From assembly GCA_021521415.1 (NCBI GenBank), contig JAIQDT010002847.1, positions 62,001 to 126,000 on the forward strand: a stretch of DNA of 64,000 bases. Reading direction: 5' to 3'. This document shows, piece by piece, positions 56,513 to 64,000 of this stretch; the first letter of the stretch is position 1, and every line of letters starts with the position of its first letter. This DNA is from Bidens hawaiensis. Its lineage: Eukaryota; Streptophyta; Magnoliopsida; Asterales; Asteraceae. The notes below the pieces were generated by a model. That model was not told where the DNA came from, searched no databases, and saw nothing but the letters and a program-made list of their open reading frames with translations. Both the position numbers and the translations under genes were made by a program.

Positions 56513-59089
56513 ATGGATACCAAAAAGTTTACGGTGTTGAATGATCTTGGAGATGCTAATGAGAAATCAGTTCTGCTGGTAAGGGTCTTAAGGAAGTGGG
56601 ATAAACCATGTACTTGACAAACCCCTTTTCATTATTTCTTTGGATTTAATATTACAAGACGAAGAGGTACGACTTAATTATAATTATAATAGTTACTTTA
56701 CGTTTCATATCAAAAAAAAATTATTATATGTGTTTTTTCTTATTTTTGTTCCTTAAGGGAAATAAAGTACATGCTTCTATTCCAAAGAAGTTTATAAGCT
56801 ACTTTGATAATAAGATAAAAGAAACTTGCTGGTATAAAATTTCAAAAGCAAGTTTTGGAGCTTATGCTGATAGGTTCAAGTATGTGGAAAACTCTCATAG
56901 AGTAAATCTGTCCAAGACGACTGATGTAAGACTATGTAATGATTTTGTTGCCGACATTCACACATTCAAATTTACAGACATTGACACGTTGCTTTCTGGA
57001 GCAATTGCTGCCGATACATGCACTAGTTAGTACATTTAACTACTAAGTTTTAACATTAGATTTTTATTGACTCACTATAGCTTTTGATTTTGTTTGATAT
57101 CTTCCGTCTTATCGCTTAACACATTTAATAACCTTGATTTTGTTTATATTGTCAACAGATGTTATTGGAATTATTAAAGATAATGGATATGCTAGAGATA
57201 TCATAAAGAAAAGCGGTACAACTGCCAAATTGTTATAAATCGACTTATATGGAAGCAAGTAAGTATTTTAATAATAAAAGAGTTATACATTGAACATTTG
57301 TTACTAACAATTTTTATATATTTATTTCAGTGGCAATAAAATCAGTATCACTTTATGGAATTCGTTTGCAACACAGATTCTATCTTACATTGAAAAGAAT
57401 CCACAAGAGGCTCCGGTGGTTGTTATTTTAAACTTTGTTGTATACAAACCTTTTAATGGTTAGTTAATAAGTTTATATTTTATTATTAACATGTTAATTT
57501 ATATTAAAAAAATTTATGACAGTTTTGATTACCTATTCATATCAATGTTATCGTTTTTCAGGAATACCTAGCATCTCTAACGCAAACGGCGTTACGAAGT
57601 TAATCATTAATCAAGAAATCCCAGAGATGGTAGATTTTAAGAAAAGGTTAAACAGTTTTAAATAACTTTTAAAATAACATCGATATTTTTATTGCATGCA
57701 TATGCTATTTAACTAACAGTTTAATGTTTATTGTTAGTTTGGTTCAAATGATTGCCTCTCAAACGTCTTCAAGCGCTTTGCTAAGCCCACCAACTATACG
57801 GAATCGGTTTCTTGATGAATTTGTTAATGACACGGACTTCAGTCATATCAGAGAAGTTGAAGCTATAAGAACAGTATTGTTTAACTATTATCTTTATTTA
57901 TATTAATGTCATTTTATTATAACTTTATTAAATTATAAATTCCGTTTATTTGTTTTAGTCAAAAAAGGTTGTCGTCTGTGGAAGCATAATCCCAGCATCT
58001 AACTACAGCCGTTGGTACTATATTGTCTGTAAAGTGTGTGCTACAACGCTTACAAAGGAAGACAAGGAAAGCCATGAAGGGGAGATCGACGGGGAGACAT
58101 CTTTGAATCAATTCAAAGGAAAGTATAAATGCAGCAGCATGAAATGCAACGGTGCTATTGTCAATGCAGTTGCTAGGTTTGTGAACAATAACATTTGATA
58201 ATAGACATAATCCCTTTTTATGCTTAAAATAAGATAACATATATAGTTATTGTCTATAACAATGTTAATCACCATTAATGTGTAGGTACCGGGTTCCTTT
58301 TGATGTTCAAGACTCAACTGGATCGATCCTGGCGTTAACTTTATGGGAAGGACAAGCGTTAACCATTTTCAAGATTACTGCTATGGATTTGTTTAAGAGA
58401 TTGGTGGAGGTAAGTCGGTTATACTACAAAATTGATATGGTTTAACTTTACAATTAAATGAGAATTGCACATTCATAATAACAATTACAATTAAATGAGA
58501 ATTGCACATTCATAGTTAATCAATATTTTTAGACTTACCAAAGATCCAAACATAATAGACGAGCTGCAAAAAAAGCATGAATTGAATCTGGTAAGATATT
58601 TTATAGTTAAGTTATTGTTTTTGGGTTTATACATGTTTAATTTTTCTTATATTTACTGCATACCGTATTTGATAACATTAAGAATTTGATTGTTTTTTTG
58701 TTTAAAAGCCTCATGAACCAATCTCCGATTCAAGTAATGAAGATTCCGTTACACATCCTGTATAAACATGTCTAATAAGGTATGAAGTATAGATTAATTT
58801 CGTGACAACAACTATAAGTATACACATAATTTATGAACTTTTTTATGAAACTTTAAATTTCGTTATTAGGATTCTGTTAATATCGAAGATGATGATGTCA
58901 CGCCTTTGGAGAGAAAGACATCAAAGGCATCGGCTGTCAACAAACAAAGCAAGAACAAGAATGCTGAAACCGTAAAGAGGAAGCTCCAAGATGTGTATGA
59001 TGTCGACAACGCACCGCAACAGTCAACTTCAAAACCAGAAAGATCATCAAAAGTTCAAGATGCTGGCAAGAACAATCTAATCTCTTAAC
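56513..59089 (+). pseudogene. Helitron RPA-like single-strand-DNA-binding gene (degenerate, about 10 exons)
   Basis: Starts MDTKKFTVLNDLGD with VRVLRKWDKP, the usual opening of plant Helitron RPA1-like proteins (OB fold). Later exons: GNKVHASIPKKFISYFD (56761), DNGYARDIIKKSG (57171), NKISITLWNSFATQI (57330), a linker (57560-57870), then the C-terminal OB fold KKVVVCGSIIPASNYSRW (57962). That fold carries the zinc-finger pattern CKVC ... CSSMKC (58030-58145), followed by FDVQDSTGSILALTLW (58300). The tail is Lys/Ser-rich and ends NNLIS at 59089. Stops near 56617 and 57238 and a frameshift in exon 1 show that it is dead. The protein would bind single-stranded DNA during rolling-circle transposition. 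Confidence 0.85.
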
Positions 59090-59413
59090 ACCTAAAAAGG
59101 AGAAATAAATAATCGGCTTAAATTTTTTTAATAACGATGCAAACTTTTGGATTGGTTTTTATTTGCTTATTTGGAGCTTCTTAAAAATACTTTTTATTTT
59201 TCGTTGATGAACAATTTTGAATTGCAATTGACTTGAAATTATTTGCTATATGTCTTGTAGAAATTAGTACCCGAAGAATATTCAACACTCAGACTTGTAA
59301 TTCTACTAATGGTAATGCATTTCAACATCAAAAATAAGAATATTAGCAATGTTATATTTTTCTCTTTATATGAACATACATTTTAATATTATCTTAGGAA
59401 CTCAAATAAAGAA

Positions 59414-61609
59414 GATGCTCTCAAAACATAATCGTTTTAAAAGGAAGTTCCTTTTGGATGCAAAAAGAGGAAAAGTTAACTCAACCAATGTAGCAAAAGT
59501 AAATCGTATGAGAAGAAAATTAATTTTGGATAGTAGGAGAGGAAATCATGTTTCAATACTCGATAAGGCCGCATCATCAAATTCAAACGTCATGACTACT
59601 ACCGCAACTTCTACGATTAATCATTCAAACATAGGTATCATAAAATTAAATTATATTGGCTTTTGTTGATTCACTACTAACATGTTTTTTACATACATTT
59701 TAGTCATTCAAACAGACGGCTCTGCGTAACAGAAACGTATAAGTAGGAAAGAAAACATGCATCGTAAGGGAAGAGGAGATTGTCGTGTGCCTGAGAATAA
59801 CGGACTTAATGGAATTTCAAAAAGTCGGTTCACTTATGCGATGTTTTTACATTAATTTACTTATATTTAAAAATTCATGGAACATGTCTATTATCATTTT
59901 TAATTTTTAATAACTACAGATTACTTGGATCATGGAGACCAGTCTGTTGTGTGTGAGATGTGTCATGCTAAACTCTGGAACGACGAGGCTACAAGAGGCA
60001 AACGGAAAGAAACAAAAGTGACTTATAGTTTGTGTTGTCATAATGGCGTTGTTGAGTTACCACCACCAGTTAGACCGAACCCTGAGTATGAAGAACTATT
60101 TAAATCAAATACCACCAAAAGCAAGTTCTTCCTGAAAAACATTCGCCGTTACAACTCCATGTTCTCTTTTACTTCTATGGGAGGAAAGGTTGACGCGTCA
60201 ATTAATAAAGGAAAAGCTCCTTATGTGTTCAGAATGAGCGGTCAAAACTACCATGCTATTGGAAGTCTGTTACCCAAGGATGGGGCGAAGCCAAAATTCT
60301 CACAGCTTTACATATATGATACAGAAAACGAAATTCAAAACAGACAAACCATTTTCAGGTGCACATTTATTTACAATTTTAAATCAAATCAACCACTACG
60401 TTTATATTTATTTATCCATACTAATACTAATAGATGTAATTTCTTCAGAGACACCGATGCTGAAACATCAGCTGCCGAAAAGATTATGGATACTGAGATT
60501 ATTATATGGTTGAAAGAGATGCTTGATCGCCAAAATGTTTTAGTAAAAACTTACAGAATGGCAAGAGATGTTTACAACCAACAGCCTACTACTGACCTGA
60601 AGCTACGTCTTATATGTAACAGACAACAAGATGGCAGAACATACAACCTCCCAACAACTTCAGAAGTTGCAGCACTAATTGTAGGAGATATCGAGGAGTC
60701 GTTCGAGCCGCGTGATATTGTTGTCAACAAAGTAGGAGGCAAATTAGAATATATGAATGAGCTACATCCTTCGTACATGCCACTTCAGTACCCGCTGCTA
60801 CATCCTAATGGTGAAGATGGTTACCGAACTAAAATCAAGCATAGAGGAGTTGAAGACGATGACGGTAACAAGCGACCTTATACTACAATGAGAGAATGGT
60901 TTGCATATATGATTCAAGACAGGGTTGGCGAGTTCTCAAAAACTCTATACTCAAGAACGCTATTACAGCAATTACTGGTGGACGGTTACACGATGATTGA
61001 AAGCAAAAGGCTTTGTTTTATAAGAAGTAAATAAAAAGAACTGAGGTCCGTAACATTTGAGAACCTCAGATCTCTAAAGGAACAGGGACGTTCGGATGTC
61101 ACAAACGTAGGACAACGCATCATATTGCCCTCTTCGTTTACAGGAGGTGCTCGGTACATGATGCAAAATTATTTAGATGCCATGACCCTCTGTAAATGGT
61201 ATGGATACCCAGACTTCTTCATCACAATAACATGCAATCCTAAATGGCCTGAAGTACGCATGTAATCGAGGTGAAAGTTCTTTCAGGGACTAATACTGGT
61301 GAGAGGATCTCTATTCCAAGAATCGCCCTGACACCTTCTGATAAGAGCATCGCATTCACGTTTACAAGACAACAATATCCCTTATCAGTTTGTTTCGCTA
61401 TGACAATAAACAAAAGTCAAGGACAGTCATTATCTAGGGTGGGTTTGTACTTAAAGAACGATGTCTTCTCACACGGACAATTGTATGTCGCACTATCAAG
61501 AGTTACAAGTAAAAAGGGTCTGAAGATACTGATTCTAGACAAAAACGACAAGCAGGCTAAGAAAACGACAAATGTCGTTTTCAAGGAAATTTTCACTTAT
61601 TTGAAATAA
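59414..61609 (+). pseudogene. Helitron Rep/helicase gene with central deletion
   Basis: A basic N-terminal exon (MLSKHNRFKRKFLLDAKRG, 59414) precedes the main exon at about 59920: VCEMCHAKLWNDE (zinc-binding), LCCHNGVVELPP, then the Helitron_like_N domain (IGSLLPKDGAKPKFSQLYIY, LHPSYMPLQYPLLHPNGEDG). TAA replaces a Gln-type codon at 61032-61034. The same frame goes on through GQRIILPSSFTGG to TCNPKWPEV (about 61255). There it jumps to the extreme C-terminus of the Pif1-type helicase: [34 protein letters not shown] (61310-61505). The HUH and two-Tyr Rep site and helicase motifs I-IV are gone, some 900 residues by family size. Confidence 0.87.
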
Positions 61610-61800
61610 ATTATTTTCTTATCACTTACAATATTATTAATTCTTGATTTAGTACTATTTTATAAATTTATGATGTACAACGACAATAATTTATGAAATA
61701 AGTAGAATTAAATTCAATCATCATGTATACTAACAAACATAATATAAGTTATCCGGTCAAACTGACCTAAATCAATAATTAAAAAAACACTTATAAGTAA

Positions 61801-61828
61801 CCTGCGTGACACGCGGGCTAAAAGCTAG
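61801..61828 (+). other. 3' terminus of the large Helitron
   Basis: Stem CCTGCGTG / CACGCGGG with a one-base loop, then CTAAAAGCTAG. This is the Helitron replication terminator structure. Confidence 0.85.
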
Positions 61829-62112
61829 TGTGTGTATATATATATATTAAATAAATCATATATTAATTTTTAGTATATCCTTACTTTATATTTTATATCA
61901 AATATTTGATGAGATTAGTTTTTAATTTAATGAGATGTTATTACCCGTTTAAGAAATATCTGGATTTGATGAGACCAATACCCGTGAATTCGGGTCAAAT
62001 GCATAAAAAACCTCCATTTATAAATCAAGAAAATCTGATAACTCCAAAAAAGAGGAAGCGATCATATCGCGACACATAGGTTTTTTATAATTTCGTTTAT
62101 ATATATTATAGA

Positions 62113-62485
62113 TATGTTAAATGAATTATTAAATAAAAAAAACAACAAAAAAAAACGATAAACCAATTATTCTGCTCTTCTCACAAACAAATTTTACCCA
62201 CACACAGTTTTTGAAACGTTTCCTACTCTCATAAACAAAACACATTCACTCTCCTAGCGGACGTCTCATAAAACACTGAGCACCTTCAATGTGTATCATC
62301 TTAGAGGCCCAAATGACATGGCTTGGTTCCGACGAGGAGGTAGAGGGACACGTTGTGTTGTGGATGTTGTCAAACCAGTTTCGGTGAGTTGGGCCAAACC
62401 GGGAGTTCGAGTTATAATCATACTCGTTCTAATATTAAGGAATAAATAAGCATGTTGGTTTATCTATTTAAGAATCTTAATCTTA
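62113..62485. other. Intergenic stretch, nothing recognised
   Basis: About 370 bases. A purine-rich GACGAGGAGGTAGAGGGACA at 62332 is the only notable composition. Confidence 0.4.
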
Positions 62486-62982
62486 TCTTAAATATATATA
62501 AATGAAACATTTAAAAGCTCTATGGTTGATACCTAAATTTTCTCAAACCACCATATTGTTTTATTTGTAAATGAAGGTTTCTCATGCATTTGACCAGAAT
62601 TCACAGGTATGGGTCTTACCAAACCCAAATAGCTCTTAAACGTGTTATAACATCTTATTAAATTAAAAATTAATCTTACCAAATATTTGGTATGAAAATA
62701 CTATAAAATATGGATATGCTAAAAATTAATATTCGATTTAAAAAAAGATATTATTTATAATAAATAAACAATTTTATAGTAAAAAAAATAAGCGAGTCAT
62801 GGGTCTCACCAAACCCAGATATATTTTAACCAGGTAAATAATATTATTTATTTATGTAACTCTTTTATCATAAAGCCCTAAGTGTATTATTAATTTCCTT
62901 ACAATAAATAAACTTAATATCCAAAAACATAAATATTAAAAATGAATAATGTAACACAACCCTACGGGACGATAAAAACTAG
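62486..62982 (+). mobile_element. Short non-autonomous Helitron (497 bp)
   Basis: Starts TCTTAAATATATATAAATGA after A and ends CCCTACGGGACGATAAAAACTAG before T. The body aligns with the 44694 copy (CATTTGACC, TCTTACCAAA, the AAACC...GGTAA region). The terminal hairpin is weak. Confidence 0.75.
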
Positions 62983-63573
62983 TTATATATATAGATAGAT
63001 ATGTAGAATCAATAATATCAGCATTCGTAAGCAATCTTTTCATTTTCATGTCGTATGTTGACCAAATCCCTGAACTCAAAATCAATTATGATTTTAAAAC
63101 ATTAAATTAATAAGTAATTGGAAAGTATGATCCTGTTGGATTTGTAAGAATTTTGTTACTATATACTGTTATTCTGTTAATATATATGGTTTAGATTGCC
63201 GATATAGCGACACAAAAACAATAGATAGTAGACAATAGACAAGTCTTTTCTATTTTCCGGATGATGTGGAGCTCCAGTGGCGAAGCTTGGCCGGGGGATC
63301 GAGGGAGGGTGGGGGGTACCGTGTTCAAATTTTCGGACGAAAACTGGATAAATTTACGTTACTTATACAAATTTCCCAGCGAAAGAGAGTAAATTTAATA
63401 TGTAGTATAATTTTTAAGTGTTTAAAATAGTATATGGGCCGGTGGCATGGATAATGGTGTTTTACGTCTGCATGGGCCGATAGTTGGACTGGGCTGTATC
63501 ATGTTTATTTTAGTTATCATTCATGGTTACAACTCAAAACTCAAGCTTCATTTGTTTTCACATTTCTAACAAG
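62983..63573. other. Intergenic stretch, one possible transposon end
   Basis: CCAGTGGCGAAGCTTGGCCG at 63273 followed by a G-rich run resembles a frequent plant transposon terminus, but no partner end was found. Confidence 0.3.
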
Positions 63574-63935
63574 TAGAGGTGCACAAAAAAACCCGAACCA
63601 GAAAATAACCGGGAACTGGTTTTTTTATACCCGATTTTTTAACCCGCGCCCGACCCTACCCGTAGGGTACGAATAGGTATGCATTTTAGTACCAAAACCT
63701 GTACCCGAACCGAACCCGATTTGTACCCGGTAATACCAAATTTATACCCGGTAAAAAATTCCAAATCTATACCCAGGATAAAAAACCCGAAAATATGGTA
63801 TTTTCAATACCCGAAAATAGGGTATTCAATTATCCAGTTTTAGAATACCCGACCCGTGTATTGTTAATACCCGATTTTCCAATATCCAATCATACCCGAA
63901 CCCAGGTTTTTCTAACACCCGATTTGTGCACCTTA
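63574..63935. mobile_element. hAT-like MITE (about 360 bp)
   Basis: Ends TAGAGGTGCACAAA and TTTGTGCACCTTA are inverted repeats. The interior is made of ACCCGA/TACCCG words, like the MITEs at 25959 and 40466. No clear TSD. Confidence 0.7.
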
Positions 63936-64000
63936 GTTTTACACTTCATTTTGCACAATAAATTGAAAAGTTTAAGTAACCATATTATTTTAACAAAAGG

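Larger units (their letters stand above)
53346..61828 (+). mobile_element. Large RPA-encoding Helitron (8,483 bp), defective
   Basis: 5' end TCTATAATATATATAAACGA after A. 3' hairpin CCTGCGTG-a-CACGCGGG, then CTAAAAGCTAG (61825-61828 CTAG) before T. In between: a P5CS gene fragment, an RPA-like gene and a Rep/helicase gene with an internal deletion. The 5' end is shared with the short Helitrons of this window, so relatives with intact Rep may mobilise them (inference). Confidence 0.87.
53113..62112 (-). mobile_element. Outer short Helitron (about 517 bp), split by the large Helitron
   Basis: On the minus strand it starts at 62112 (complement of TCTATAATATATATAAACG), runs to 61829, resumes at 53345 and ends near 53113 (AAAAACTTG, a variant of AAAAACTAG). 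The two pieces add up to 517 bp, the size of the 44694 copy (521 bp), and align with it end to end. Confidence 0.82.

Noticed and set aside
60253..60513. Separate small gene overlapping the Rep exon
   Set aside because: Frame-shifted shadow of the Helitron_like_N coding exon, partly running into its intron.

Overview
This window looks like a transposon-dominated intergenic block of a eudicot plant nuclear genome. It is AT-rich, with spliced degenerate genes, plant Tat-lineage Ty3/gypsy retrotransposons, RPA-encoding Helitrons, hAT-like and Mutator-like MITEs and a Met-tRNA-primed TRIM. The style of the Tat elements would fit Asteraceae, but I cannot prove that from sequence alone. Only one ordinary host gene looks intact: a small protein of about 75 residues at 51293-51520 on the minus strand. 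There is also a first-exon remnant of an aldo-keto reductase (about 15.7-15.9 kb).

Layout. (1) 1-12685 is a wreck of at least three related Tat elements. A plus-strand element (TatE) is cut at 5342 by the 3' LTR of a minus-strand element (TatB). TatB is cut by a second minus-strand element (TatC, 6877-11999). TatC joins abruptly to a plus-strand polypurine tract and LTR (12032-12685). (2) 12686-15660 holds remnants of a probable copia-like element, with a solo Tat LTR (14803-15565, TSD CTTAA) inside its LTR. (3) 16318-25446 is a long-TIR Mutator-like fold-back element. Its left arm was hit by TatD (16488-24797, TSD ATAAT), and its right arm preserves the empty site. (4) 25.4-27.9 kb holds a hAT-like MITE (8-bp TSD), a tRNA-derived SINE-like segment and short repeats. 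(5) 27976-43498 is a Helitron split by the complete 12-kb element TatA (31184-43182, TSD GTTTG). TatA itself carries a 670-bp hAT-like MITE. (6) 43.5-52.5 kb is a mosaic of microsatellites, (TA)n-bounded fold-back elements, a 521-bp Helitron, a TRIM (47904-49774, TSD CCATA) nested in a TIR element, and the small host gene. (7) 53113-62112 is a 517-bp Helitron split by an 8.5-kb Helitron of the same terminal family (53346-61828). The insert carries a P5CS gene fragment, a degenerate RPA-like gene, and a Rep/helicase gene that has lost its catalytic middle. (8) 62-64 kb holds one more short Helitron and a hAT-like MITE.

How the Tat elements work. The order is gag - aspartic protease - stop - reverse transcriptase - RNase H - second RNase H - integrase - tandem-repeat region - antisense gene - polypurine tract - LTR. 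Three copies share one in-frame UAG between protease and reverse transcriptase, in the tobacco-mosaic-virus-type leaky context UAG-CAR-YYA. This suggests Gag-Pro is made by termination and Gag-Pro-Pol by readthrough. A multi-exon antisense gene with a coiled-coil tail starts just inside the 3' LTR. No copy in the window has an intact coding set.
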